Shown: positions 1 through 10,572, numbered from the stretch's first letter. The stretch is DNA of 17,886 bases from Conidiobolus incongruus B7586 (GCA_000697335.1 JNEM01015219.1:1-17886); one strand, 5' to 3'. Notes: generated by a model not told the origin, from the letters alone. Made by a program: numbers and translations.

Positions 1-1172
1 AATTTTTTGATTAATTAATTTTTTAAAATTAGTTGTTTAATTTAATTATGCTTGAACCAAATAATAACCATCAAAAGTTTTTTATTTTAGTATTAGTAAA
101 ATTTAACCACAAATTCTTTAAAATCATTTAAAATTTATAAGTAGCTTTTGATAATAAAATTTTATTTAAATTAACAATTTATTATTAGGTAAATTATTTT
201 AAGATTAAAAAAGAAACTACCTAAAACCTATTAAAATCTAAAAAACTAAATTAACTATTATTCTTCTAATTATTAATAAAGTGAAAGATTATATTAAAGA
301 GCACCTTTTTATTTTAGTTAGAGAACTATTAAGACACTTTAATATTAGTCATATAAGTATTTTATATATATTAAAATTTAAATTAAAGTTGATTAATAAA
401 AATATAAAATATGATTTTTATAATTTAACTAAAGCTTAAGAAAAACTAAAGTAGCAAATGTTAAATAAGACTTACTAAGGTATAGCTAAAAATAAAAGCT
501 TTTATATTAAATTATTATAATTGATAAATCTTAAATTCCTTCCTATAACCCTTTATCAAAACATAAATCAAGTTATTAAATTAAATTAAAATAACCTCCT
601 TAATAAATTTTTTTAAATAATTATTTTATTAATAAATAAATATTAATTATTATAATAGATGATTATAGCTTATACTATTCTTATTTAATTATTAAAGGCA
701 AATCAATTAATAGTAAACTTTATATTTTTTTAAATAAAACTATTTCTAATTATTATTTTTAATATAATTTAAGAAAACTTATTATTTTGCATAATTATTG
801 CAAAAAATATATAAATCTAAAGTTATAAAAAACTTTCTAATTAAAAATAACTGGAAAAAACTACCATATTTAGTATATTCTTTAGATTATAACCTATATG
901 ATTATAATTGCTTTAGGTAATTCAAAGACTAGCTTGCAAGAAAGAAAATTACTGCAAAAAAATTTAATTGATTTGTAAAACATTAAATTTTAATTTTTAA
1001 TAAAAAGAACTATTTTTTAGGTCTTAAATCTTTACCAAAAGTATGGCAAAAAATTATTAAAAATAAAAGAAATTATTAATTTTATATTATATATTTTTTT
1101 TCTTTTTTATATATTAAAATATCTATTTTTATTCAATTGCAAAAAATTCCCATTATTTAAATTACAAAATAA
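1..1172 (+). mobile_element. Mariner-family DNA transposon, copy 1 (left end cut by window)
   Basis: Relic Tc1/mariner element. Its sequence runs parallel to copy 2 at 10420-10577 plus 16299-17358, including the 5' untranslated part (1-120) and the 3' end with the conserved block GCAAAAAATTCCCATTAT (1139-1156). The window begins inside the left terminal inverted repeat: AATTTTTTG at 1-9 is the complement of the right end CAAAAAATT (1140-1148). About 25-30 bp of the left tip therefore lies outside the window. The estimated full length of about 1.2 kb is normal for mariner. The element is dead (see the transposase remnant). Its right end abuts Gypsy sequence with almost no spacer, which suggests it landed inside an older Gypsy copy. 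The exact right boundary is uncertain by about 10 bp. Confidence 0.8.
130..1085 (+). pseudogene. Mariner transposase remnant (copy 1)
   Basis: Decayed DDE transposase. Seen in order: a helix-turn-helix stretch at about 281-400 (KDYIKEHLFILVRELLRHFN), the LT-K-A linker before the catalytic domain (about 424-440), the first catalytic Asp (523-525), the second catalytic site HxN (about 790-800), and the mariner block around LPYLVYSLDYNLYDYNCF (865-912) with the third Asp at 900-902. The second catalytic Asp codon reads AAT, a G-to-A change from the GAT kept in copy 2. An extra 2 bp in the A-run near 801-810 shifts the frame between the second and third sites. The helix-turn-helix part lies in another frame from the first Asp. 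Many TAA/TAG codons stand where copy 2 or the family has Gln or Trp, for example the Gln codons in the FKQLKNQL segment of copy 2. It cannot encode an active enzyme. The start codon is not identifiable. Confidence 0.75.
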
Positions 1173-1174
1173 TA

Positions 1175-1933
1175 ATATATTAATTTAATATAATAATATT
1201 TTTAAAGTTTTAAATCAACTTATTATTAGATATTATTAAATTTAATTTAATATCAATTATATAAATTTTTTTAAATTTAACCTAAAAGGAAATTAAATGG
1301 TTGTAGAATTATATTACTTTAAGTTATTTTAAATTATTTTTAAATATAAAATTAATATATTTATTTATTTCGAATAATTTACTCTTAAACTAATCTTATT
1401 TAAATTAAATTTAAATCTAAAATATTTATTATAATATTATAATATTTATAAAATTTATTTAATGAATTAAAATTTTAAAAAAACTATCTTAAAATTACCT
1501 TTAGCTTTAAGGATTAACCCTATCTTTTATATGTCAAAAATCAAACCTTATTATTGAAATTTTGACATTTTTTTAATTAATTTAAAATCTTCAAACTAGA
1601 ATTATTTATTTAATAAAATATAGGAAAAAATATTATATTGATTATATAACTAAATCTTAATTTATTATGAATAAGTTTTATTTTTATATTATATAAATAA
1701 ATCATTTTATTAGAAAATCTATATAAAAAACACTAAAAAATAACAAGAATATCTTAACTTATTATATTTATCTATAATAATCTAAGGAATATGTCTCTTT
1801 TAAGAAATTTTTTAAAAAGGTATTAAAAGACTAATTATTCAATATTTATATATATTTTTATATAATTCAATTAACTATAAATTATATAATTAATTTATAT
1901 TTTTATAATTAAATTAATTATATAAATAATATA
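1175..1933 (+). mobile_element. Ty3/Gypsy chromovirus fragment B (3' part only)
   Basis: This stretch aligns by eye with 15245-16006 of the complete Gypsy element further right. It covers the end of the integrase/C-terminal pol region, the chromodomain remnant (about 1640-1745), the segment before the LTR, and the first ~113 bp of the LTR. Divergence from the other copy is clearly higher than between that copy's own two LTRs, so this fragment is older or more heavily mutated. It is broken throughout. On the left it is bounded by mariner copy 1, on the right by an abrupt switch to mariner 3'-end sequence. Its 5' half is not in the window; if mariner copy 1 inserted into it, the missing part should lie just upstream of position 1. 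Confidence 0.7.
1821..1933 (+). repeat. Partial LTR of Gypsy fragment B
   Basis: The first ~113 bp match the start of the 400-bp LTRs at 10578 and 15894, including the palindromic-looking ATAATTAATTTAT stretch near 1887-1899. The match ends abruptly near ATAAATA at about 1922-1928. The remaining ~287 bp of LTR are absent and mariner sequence follows. Confidence 0.7.
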
Positions 1934-2148
1934 TAGGAAAGAATATTTTTAACTAGAAAATTAATTAATTTATGAAATATCAAACTTCAATTATTAATAA
2001 AAAGAGTTATTTTTGGAAGTTAGATGTTTATTAAAAGTGTAGTAAAAAGTTATTAGTAGTAAATAAAAATATTAATTCTATATTATATATTAAAATATTG
2101 ATTTTTTGATTGCAAAAAATTCCCATTATATAAAATATAGAGTAATAT
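1934..2148 (+). mobile_element. Mariner 3'-end fragment (copy 3)
   Basis: From AGGAAAGAATA onward this parallels copy 1 at 935-1172 and copy 2 at 17118-17358. It carries the C-terminal transposase stretch (remains of a NKK-YF-L segment, about 1997-2020) and the conserved right end GATTGCAAAAAATTCCCATT (2108-2127). The 5' four fifths of the element are missing, and what is left is fused directly to a truncated Gypsy LTR. No coding capacity remains. Confidence 0.75.
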
Positions 2149-4699
2149 TATATTTGAATATTTTATTAATATATTGTAATTATTAAATAAATTAAAAAAA
2201 TTTTTATTATAATATCAGAGCTTTTTATATATGATATAAAAGATAATTTTTGATAAACAGTATATCTAAATAATTAAATCAAATATTATTATAATTTTCA
2301 ATAATAATATAATTATTAATTAATCTTTCATAATATATTAAATTTATAATTAAAATAAATTCAATAAGGAAATTTTATTAAAAGATTTTATCAAAGCTTG
2401 TGAAAAATAATAATAGATTTGAAGATAAAAAGTGAATATATAATATTTTTTTCAATTGATATATACTTTTCATATCATTCTATAGCAAAAATGTCGATTA
2501 GTTTGAAATACTGTTTTTATTGGTTTAAGGTGTTATTTTTTACTTTATAAATTAACTTTAATTGTTTGTTTTAATTATTTTTTAAACATATTGAAGTAAA
2601 TAGTTAAATATTAAATTATTTTTAATTTTTCAAATATTTTTCTATAATTATAAATTTTATTATTAAAAAACAAATATTTAATTATGACGAATTGAAAAAT
2701 ACTGTAAATTCTATAAAATTTGACATTAAGCCATTTGCACTTTTGTTTATTAAATTCAACACATTTAATAAATTATGAAAATCATATTCATTCATTAATT
2801 TATTATTAAATATGTAATTGAAAAGGCGTGATCAATCATTTATATTTTAAATTGTTAAATAGTATAATTTAGGATAATATTTAATCATATGCTAAATATA
2901 ATGTGGTTAATATATTTCGATTCGGTTGATTTATTCAATGTATTTTACAAATATGTGATAATTTATGCATGATTATCTATGTAGTTATTTTTTGTTTTAT
3001 GCAATGAGGTACAAAAATCAACATTTATGTAATTTGCATTTCGTTCTATAACTATTTGTTATAATTTTGATAAACATAATTTATCAAATAAATCACAGAA
3101 ACAGAATTTCACATTTATTAATATAAAAAATTTAAACTTATGTTTTATTTTAGTATTTTATTCAATAGTAAAGCCTTTATTTTCTAATTGAAGCAATAAA
3201 TGCACAATAATGCATAAATCATATAATCTTTGATATTCAGCTAAAAACATGAAAACTTTAAATTAATCAATTATTTTTTTAATTAGGAAAAATTTAATTT
3301 TCAGTATTTTGAATAAATTAATATTATAATTTAAAGCTAATAATAAGGCAGAGTCCAAGGTTTATTTCAAAAAATATATATTTTATAAAGTAATTAAATT
3401 AACACTTTAATATTCAATTAATAGCTATTTAAACATATAATATTATAAGAAATAAATATCCAAATATTTTATCATACGTTATTAAGCTAAATTAAAATTC
3501 TAATCCCATATATGAAAAAAATAATGAATTTCATGAATAATAATTTAACCATATTTCATAATAAACAATATAAAGTGACTAAGAAAATATATTACCTTAA
3601 ATAGGAATTTAGAAGAGATTAAACTTGAAATTATATTGATATATTTATCACGTTTAATTTTCAATTTGAATTTTAATTACTAAAAAAACTTTATAAAATT
3701 AGAAATAATTGACAAAAAATTATTATATTTGAATAAAAAATAAATATTTTTGATTATAATAATTTATATCTAACAAATACCTTTAGATTTATCAACTAAT
3801 TATAAACAAATACTTATTTTTATTATATTATAAGTTTTTTAGGAATGAATAAAATTGACAAAAATTTTAATCAACCTATACTTTTGTGAAATATCCTCAG
3901 ATGTTAATATACCAATCAATACAATTTTATAATTATTCATAATTATAAAATATTAAATATTTAGTTATAAAATCTTGATTTATATTTGGATTATGTTTAA
4001 TAAATAAATGATAATAAGTATAATACTATATAAATTAATTAAGGGACATTTGAATTAAGCTTTTGCTTTAGTTAAAATAATTATATATACTAATAATAAA
4101 AAACAATACAACTTTTGTGTCACAAATAAAAATAACTAATATTTTTATTTTTAATCAAATATTAATTTTTAAAATTAATAATAATGATAATAAGATTATT
4201 CAAAAAAAATAATTTTGAAAATCATAAAATTTGAAAAAAGAATTTTTTTTAAAAAAACAAATTCTTAAATTATTCACTAATACTTAATTTAGTATTTATT
4301 AATAAATTTAATTTTGAATATATATTTAAACACGTTTTTTATTTGTAAGTAAAGATTAAAATAATTAATTACTAAAAATTAATTAAAAATGTAATAGTTT
4401 ATATGAGTCATCTTATCATATGATCATTAACATTTGAATTTTCTTTTTATTATATTTTTCTATATTATTGCTAAATACTATTTATTTTTGTTAAAATTTC
4501 ATATGAGATGTTGTATATTATATTGTTTTTTTTCTCAATTAATGATTCATTCAATTTATTACCTTTGATGATTGAATAATTATGAAATATATTATGCTTT
4601 GATCAAATAATAATGCATATATCATATTAAATAAAGTATATTGTTTATTATTAACTATGATTATAAATTACAATTTAGATTACCAAATAATTAATTAAT
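2149..4699. other. AT-rich gene-free stretch
   Basis: No open frame of useful length, RNA gene or recognisable element is visible on either strand. Composition is extremely AT-rich, but unlike the neighbouring transposon block it keeps a few CpG sites (for example near 2493, 2686, 2826, 2920, 3475 and 3648). It may hold transposon sequence too eroded to recognise by eye. Its left edge is the right end of the mariner fragment and its right edge is the rise in GC just before the phosphodiesterase 3' flank. Confidence 0.6.
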
Positions 4700-4945
4700 A
4701 TGGTAAAAGCGATTGAAATTGCGAGCATGATTAATGGGGGATATAGTTCGATGAGGAATTTTTCATAGTGAAAAAAATTTGTACATAATACATCTTAATA
4801 AAAATGATTGAAGATCGAGTTGGAAGAAAATACATGTAATAAAACAAATATACATCAATGAATTTCTATAATACAGTGGTAGGTAAATTACAGTAAGGCA
4901 TCATTCAAGTGTAATGATGAATTCATATATAAGTACAGTTGAAAA
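4700..4945 (-). other. 3' flank / probable 3' UTR of the phosphodiesterase gene
   Basis: Composition rises here relative to the desert on the left, with several CpG sites (AGCGATT, TTGCGAG, TTCGATG). It immediately follows the stop codon on the minus strand. No canonical AATAAA is evident on the minus strand, which is common in fungi. I infer it is the 3' untranslated region plus flank; the polyadenylation site cannot be placed. Confidence 0.4.
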
Positions 4946-6676
4946 TTAGTTCTCAGGCTGCCACTTATCCCAACTCACCAGATTGTCCTTAAGTTGATCA
5001 TTTACTGGCGCCAACCATGGAAGTAATCTAGTGGTTAAATCAAATAGAGGAACTGCAATTGCTCCCATAAAGTTCTTTTGATTGGTTACAAGTGCAGGTG
5101 TGAGTTTGGTAGAAGGAGAAGTAGGTGCACTAGTTGGTGTGGGTGAGAGGAGTGATTGTAAATGGGCTTGATGCGCAACTTCACGATCTAACTTTAAGGT
5201 CCAGATCTCTGAAATGGGAAGTGGCCGAGCCACGTTAATCAGATCAGCACACTTGATCAACCCACAAGCAAGCATCATACCTTGTGATTGATGAAGTGGA
5301 AAATGCTTGAGGAGTGATAGACGATCAAGATAACTGAAATGGGCACCCATATCAGTAGCAAGGATTAATGGATGTAAGAGATCGTTCAATTCGGCAGAAG
5401 AGGAGAAAAGTGTTGGAAAAGCGAGATGAAGGTGACCATTTGTGATTAAATGAGCGAGAAGTTGAGTGTGAAATTCTTCAAGGATAGGGGCCGTTGTAAG
5501 AGTTGGTGGATGTAAAGAAGCAATGGGGAATGAAGATTGAATAAGAAACTGATTATTAACACCTGGATGACCAATATCATGACCAAGTGCAGCGATCAGA
5601 AGAGTGACAATCAGCTTAGGAGTAAATAAATGTAAAAGGGGACCCTTATCTTCCCCGAGACCAAGATACTTGAGAAACATATAGATTGATTGTAATACAT
5701 CGATGGCATGATAAAAGTTGTGATAATGATTGGCTAAATACCCTTGATAAATCACATGTATCAGCTCGTTTAGCAAATGAGGATTATATGGAATATTGAG
5801 ACTAGTTAGTGCAGATTCAAAAATAAGATACGGAATTTTGGTAAGTTCAAAAGGAGTGAGGTGGTAGGGATTGAAGTATAAAGTTGAATATAGATTCGAA
5901 GAAGGAATATTAATTGGGTTGGGAGTTTGAGGAAAATAATGTGTAGGCTTATAATGATTTGCCATTTGCGATTCTATCCTATATGCTGTAGATAATAAAC
6001 TCCCCGAGAACAGAAGGTCCAATACGGAGTATAATTTAGGTTTATAAAAAGAAAATAAAGAAGTCTAAATAATAAACAATTTCAATAAATAAAATATGAA
6101 ATAGAAATAAGATAAAATACCTTGAGTTGATTTGGATCTATTGAGAGGGAGGTAGGGGAACTTGAGTAATGTATAATATTGCTTGAGCGCTTTATCTTAC
6201 GAGAGTTAGATTTTTCTATATTACAAGAAACTATGAAATAAAGAGATATTTAGCATACTATTTTTAAAACCGGTTTTTAAGATATGATAAAACTGTAAAG
6301 GCAAGTACCTAGTGAAGTGGTATGTCGTTTGGTTGGGGAGTGAGCTTTGGTATGGTTAATTGGTGCGTCTATAGAGTTACATAAAGTAACGAATATTAAT
6401 AAATTGCTAAGTATTTGTTATTTAGTAATAATAATCACCTAAACTTGTGTTATTATTTGTAGTAGTAAACTTGGTGGGTTTAGAAACATGTGATGATTTG
6501 GAGTAATTGAACGTGTGTGTATTTTTCACTATTTTAAGTTTAATAGGTAATTTAGTATGTTGTTTCTTTCTATTCATATTGTGGTGTTGAGGGATAGGCG
6601 AGTTAGAAGGGTTCAATAGACAGACGGTGAGAGAGATCATTTTATCGTATTCAACGCCTGTGAAGTTGTATTTCAT
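4946..6676 (-). CDS. PDE2: Class I 3',5'-cyclic nucleotide phosphodiesterase, fungal Pde2 type (4 exons)
   Basis: Hydrolyses cAMP to 5'-AMP and so damps protein kinase A signalling; the yeast homologue Pde2 is the high-affinity enzyme. Proposed exons on the minus strand: 6439-6676, 6309-6368, 6121-6230 and 4946-6064, about 508 codons, close to the 526 of S. cerevisiae Pde2. All junctions are GT..AG and keep the frame. The catalytic domain lies in the last exon (about residues 200-505): HNFYHAIDV (His251, His255), HDIGHPGVNN (His298, Asp299, His302), LATDMGAHF (Asp374), KCADLINVARP (Asp410) and the substrate-binding Gln465 in QKNFMGAIAVPLF. All expected metal ligands are present. A Ser/Pro/Thr-rich insert sits at about 440-460. 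The first ~180 residues are Ser/Asn/Lys-rich and poorly conserved. No signal peptide or membrane segment is seen. The family call is firm; the first exon and start are less so, and a different 5' exon is possible (6946-6997 joined to 6657). Confidence 0.9.
6065..6120 (-). other. Intron 3 of the phosphodiesterase gene (56 nt)
   Basis: Read on the minus strand: donor CAAG^GTATTT and acceptor TTATTTAG^AC. Phase 0. Without removing it the frame meets the TAG of the acceptor itself. With it removed, the open frame runs from the previous exon straight into the 372-codon last exon. Length and pyrimidine-rich interior suit a fungal intron. Confidence 0.8.
6231..6308 (-). other. Intron 2 of the phosphodiesterase gene (78 nt, or 93 nt with the alternative acceptor)
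   Basis: Minus strand donor CACTAG^GTACTTGC and acceptor TTTCATAG^TT, with a likely branch site TATGCTAAAT about 20 nt before the acceptor. Phase 1, consistent with both flanking exons. A second acceptor 15 nt further on (TAATATAG at 6216-6217) keeps the same phase and would drop five residues. Both are plausible. Confidence 0.7.
6369..6438 (-). other. Intron 1 of the phosphodiesterase gene (70 nt)
   Basis: Minus strand donor TTTAG^GTGATT and acceptor CTCTATAG^AC. Phase 1 on both sides. A nearer AG (CTTAG, 32 nt after the donor) breaks the phase and is rejected. The frame reads through the donor for only five more codons before a stop, which supports a splice here. Confidence 0.6.
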
Positions 6677-7200
6677 AACTTAGTATAGGAGGGATTGGTT
6701 GTGTATTGGAAAGTTCCAAATTATCTAATTCTAAATGTAATATAAAAGTAATGGTAGTAATAGCAGTTGATCAATGTAGAATGCAATAATTAAGAAAAGA
6801 TAAGAGAAAAAGAACCATCAATTGAAATGAATTCGATGAGAAGGTTAATTAAATTTAATTTTTATTATGTTTTGGGAATCATAACAAATATAATTAGTTA
6901 GTATGAAGGGGTTAAATTTCTCTTATGAATTTGGGTTTAACCAACTGAATTGAGTAATATTGGGTCGGATATCATCATTTGATATTTTCTCCTCCATTCA
7001 TAACTTAATCAGATTTCTATCATTCTCTCTATTTTTGTGTATATATTTTGATTATGTTTTGATTTGTATATTGGCTCTGATTGGTCGGAATTTCTGGGGG
7101 GAAAGGGAAGAGGGAGATTGGTGGATATAGGATTTCTTGACCAATCAACGCTCGTATTTAATTTAATTAAATTGAAATTCAATGTTGTAAAAATGTCAAC
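6677..7200 (-). promoter_or_regulatory. Probable promoter and 5' leader of the phosphodiesterase gene
   Basis: Three CCAAT boxes cluster upstream of the gene: ATTGG at 7080-7084 and 7117-7121 (minus-strand CCAAT) and CCAAT at 7141-7145 (plus strand). Between them is a purine run at 7093-7117, a C/T tract on the coding strand. Fungal promoters often combine CCAAT boxes, bound by the Hap/NF-Y complex, with pyrimidine tracts. A branch-like TACTAAG (near 6680-6686) followed by acceptor TTCACAG (6658-6664) suggests an intron in the 5' leader. An upstream ATG at 6995-6997 opens 17 codons ending at a GT donor (6944-6945) in compatible phase, so translation might begin there instead. No TATA box is assigned. 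Confidence 0.5.
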
Positions 7201-7760
7201 GTTTGTTCAGCCAGTCAAACTCTAATAACCTGATTTCCTAGAAAGGTCAATATTTATCGACAAACTTTTTAGACCACTAACCTCACATTAATATTTATAA
7301 ATAACAATGCCATGCCAAACTCACTTGAATCTAGTCTAGTTTTATTTTTCCAAGCATGAAACTATTTGATAGCATAAAGCGTTGTTTTTCAAATAAAAAT
7401 TTAAGATGAGCTATATCACACTACTTGGTTCCTTATCAAGCTCTCTCCAAATGAGCAATTTTTCTATTATTTATATTATTACTTCTATTAATTTCAATTA
7501 ACCGCAAAATATGACCTATTCATGTTTAATTTCTACACGTTACACTAAATTAAATTCGCTTTTGTGGTGGTTCATAAATAGTCCAATTAAAGAGCTGAAT
7601 TTCATTGGTAATGGAGATAGGGGTGGGAGTTAAAGTTGGTTAGATTGGATCATGAGCAGGAGTTTAAAGGAGTGAAATAAAGAGAAAGGATATAGTGGCA
7701 GCTCTGAATTCGATCTTACAATTGGTTGTTATCTTGGATTTCAACAGGTGTAAAGTAATT
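7201..7760. other. Distal upstream region, gene-free, with a GC-richer block
   Basis: No sustained open frame on either strand. The part at about 7570-7760 is richer in G on the plus strand (GGAGATAGGGGTGGGAG near 7612), meaning pyrimidine-rich on the phosphodiesterase coding strand, and contains ATTGG motifs near 7604 and 7645. It may be distal promoter or upstream leader sequence; this is inference only. Confidence 0.35.
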
Positions 7761-10419
7761 TATTCTCTTTAGAGTTACTGAAAGAATTCTTTAAAACAGG
7801 AGATAAATTGAATTTGAGAATTATTTTATTCAATTTAATTTTTTTCATTTTATTTATAGTTATTTTCAAATATTTATAAAAAATTTTGAGATATTTATTT
7901 AACAATAATATATAATAATTCATTTTATATTGAATTATTTATTATTTTGATTTGATAGCTTGGTTTAAAATAAATAAAATCAAAAAAATTAACTCTAGCT
8001 TTAATAAAATTTTCAAAAAAATTTTTTGCTTAAGAAATACCCCAACGATTCTAAATTAATATTCTGCTAAATATATTGCATTGATCTTAACACAGTTCTA
8101 CTCCTTATGTTTAACTAAATACTACGTAGTTTCTTGGTTTTGTTTAATATATACTTGATCTATTTAAAATTAGTTTTATCAACCCTTTAATTTAGTACAA
8201 AACCGACTCTCGGCTATTAATCCATGTGCTTCGGATAGTACTATTGTTTATTAAATGAGACTTATTTTGGTTTCCTCTATTTGTATATTTTAAAGCGTGT
8301 ATTATTTTGTGACAGAAACGCCACCACGATTGATGAACATGACATCTATTATCTTCACTTTGATCAATATAATTTATAATTAATACTATTTCTAGTATAT
8401 CAAATATATTGGCGTAAAGTGAAGTAGATTAAATTATTTAGATGATTACTTAATCAAATAAAATACGATACATATTATAATATATTAAAAATTATATTTT
8501 CCTTTGTAAAATGTAATTAAAATTTCATGTTGTATAAGCAAAAATAAAAAATGTTATACAAACTATAATATCCCAATTTTAAAGAGCTAATTTTTGAATT
8601 TATTAATCCATAAATTAATTCAGTTTAAATTTCTTTATATTTCAATCCAATACCATCATAATATTCCTGTAATATATTCAAGTCTTTTAATATAAAAGCG
8701 ATTTTAATATTTATTAGACAGTTTCTTCAAGTTTGATTTCTGACTATTATAATAAATATTAATATACTATCAAGTGTATCTAATTATATTCAAACCTAAG
8801 GGCAATACAAGTATTCCTTGTTAAATTTGGATTGATTTTTGACTTTTTATTTTTCCAATGATCTGTCAGATTGAAAAATAAACCCTATTTTAACCGTCCA
8901 AAACATTGATAAACTAATCAAGAAAGGTGTGTATTCTCAAATTTTTAGATATTAGAGAAAATTATTTAGATTAAACTACATGTTGAACTTGAATCAAATT
9001 ACCAAATTATTAAACTGTTTTCAATTTGTAATCATCAAAATATTATGTAAAATCTACTATTAAATATCTATGGGTTAAAAAGAGCATTGAATTGTGGTTC
9101 TTTTTTACATCTTTTTATAAAAATCTATATAAAAAGTTTTTCTTCTATATATACTAGATGATTGAGATTATTTTTTATCAATCTTCACCTTAATCATTTG
9201 TCAATAACTATTTACTAAATTTATATTCAATTTTTGTTTAAATATCAATTAAAAGAGTTGATATGTTTTTGCTAAATTATATGTATTAAATACAACGATA
9301 TATGCTGCCAGTTGAATATATTATATATGAATAAATTTATTGAATTTGAAATATCCTGTCAATATTATGATTACAGTATACAATATCCGAATAATGCCTA
9401 AAATTATAAATTTATATTGATATTATTTTTTCAAAACTGAAGAAACAATAACCATCAAGTCACAAACTAAGTTATATATTCATCATATATGAATAAAGCA
9501 AAAATTTCAAAAATCAACAAATTTATTTATGGCTAAGATAAGGTGCTATCAATACAAGATTATATAATTTTAATAAAACAATTAAAATCGAGTTAATATT
9601 GAAATTAGAAATGAAAATAGATTGCTTTGTTTATATATCTGACTTTAAAAAATATTTTTCTTCTTTTAATAAAAAAAGTTAGATATTTGGCCAATATATA
9701 TCTTTTAATAGATATGTTTCAAATATAAATCATATAAATAACTAAGATTATTATTTTAAATATTATATAAGGTTTGCCTAATCATTTTATTTTCAATATT
9801 ATTTGGGTAATAAATATGTTTTATTTTATAATCAATATCTTTTAAGCATTATTCAAAGATATTTTGTTTTGATACTTGTTCATTATATTCTTGATGACTA
9901 AATATAAATAATTTGATATAATATTATACTCATATTTGAAAAATAGTATTAATTTACTATTTTAAATAAATTATATATATATATATATATGAAATATAAA
10001 GATTTAAATTAATTATTATTTCTTAAGATACAAATAATCAATTATTTTATTTAAATATATATCTTATTAGATATTATAATTTGACTAATTAATATAAATA
10101 TACTAGTTAATTATATCAATAATATAAATATTTCAATTTTATTAAAACTAAAAGAAATTATAAAATAATAATAAATAGTATTAAATTTAAATGGATTTTT
10201 ATAAAAAAATAAAATATTTTAAATAATTAATTTATCATTATTATTAGTTATGAAAAATATATTAGTCATTATTAAAATTGATTTTTATTTATATTTGTTA
10301 AATATAATTAAATATTACCTTGGAATTAAAAAAATGGGAGATTTTTTAATTTCTGATTTTTTAAACATATTATTAGTTTCAAATAAAAAAATATAAATAA
10401 AGCAAATAGGAAAATAAAT
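7761..10419. other. AT-rich gene-free stretch right of the gene island
   Basis: No gene, RNA or clear transposon is recognised. A less eroded patch at about 8041-8340 keeps several CpG sites (for example GACTCTCGGC near 8205 and AACGCCACCACG near 8318) but has no useful open frame. A short (TA)n microsatellite lies at about 9971-9990. The rest is very AT-rich. Confidence 0.55.
9971..9990. repeat. (TA)n microsatellite
   Basis: About ten consecutive TA units flanked by TAAAT and GAAATATAAA. Simple sequence in an AT desert; no further role can be assigned. Confidence 0.9.
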
Positions 10420-10431
10420 AGTTTTGAATTA

Positions 10432-10456
10432 TATATATATATATATATATATATAA
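10432..10456. repeat. (AT)n microsatellite in the left mariner terminus
   Basis: About 12 AT units directly before the left mariner inverted repeat core. Because mariner targets TA, the run may have started as target and terminal sequence and then expanded by slippage. Confidence 0.85.
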
Positions 10457-10572
10457 TAATTTTTTTGATTAAAAAATTAATTTTTAAAATTAATTATTTA
10501 ATTTCATTATATTTAAACCAAATAGTGAAAATCAAGAGTTTTTTATTTTAGTATCAGTAAAACTTAACCACA

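Noticed and set aside
280-1085. In-frame TAA/TAG at Gln positions in the mariner transposase suggested a code with UAA/UAG as glutamine.
   Set aside because: The same reading also puts TAG at a Trp position (copy 2, 17033-17035, TGG in copy 1), copy 2 keeps CAA/CAG where copy 1 has TAA/TAG, and the host gene uses CAA/CAG for Gln and ends in TAA. C-to-T and G-to-A mutation explains all of it.
4700-4768. 22-codon open frame on the plus strand beginning MVKAIEIAS, with three CpG sites.
   Set aside because: Too short, no recognisable motif, antisense to the probable 3' flank of the phosphodiesterase gene. Not supportable as a gene.
6422-6438. Last five codons (GDYYY) of the open frame 6422-6676.
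   Set aside because: They lie past a good GT donor with matching phase, so I treat them as the start of intron 1 rather than as the end of an 84-residue protein.
7741-7923. 60-codon open frame on the minus strand.
   Set aside because: Composed almost wholly of Asn, Lys, Ile, Leu and Tyr, as AT-rich noncoding DNA gives by chance. No motif and no supporting signals.
8195-8340. Possible rRNA or tRNA fragment suggested by GACTCTCGGC and CTTCGGA.
   Set aside because: No match to the 5.8S rRNA core by eye, no cloverleaf, no T-loop consensus.
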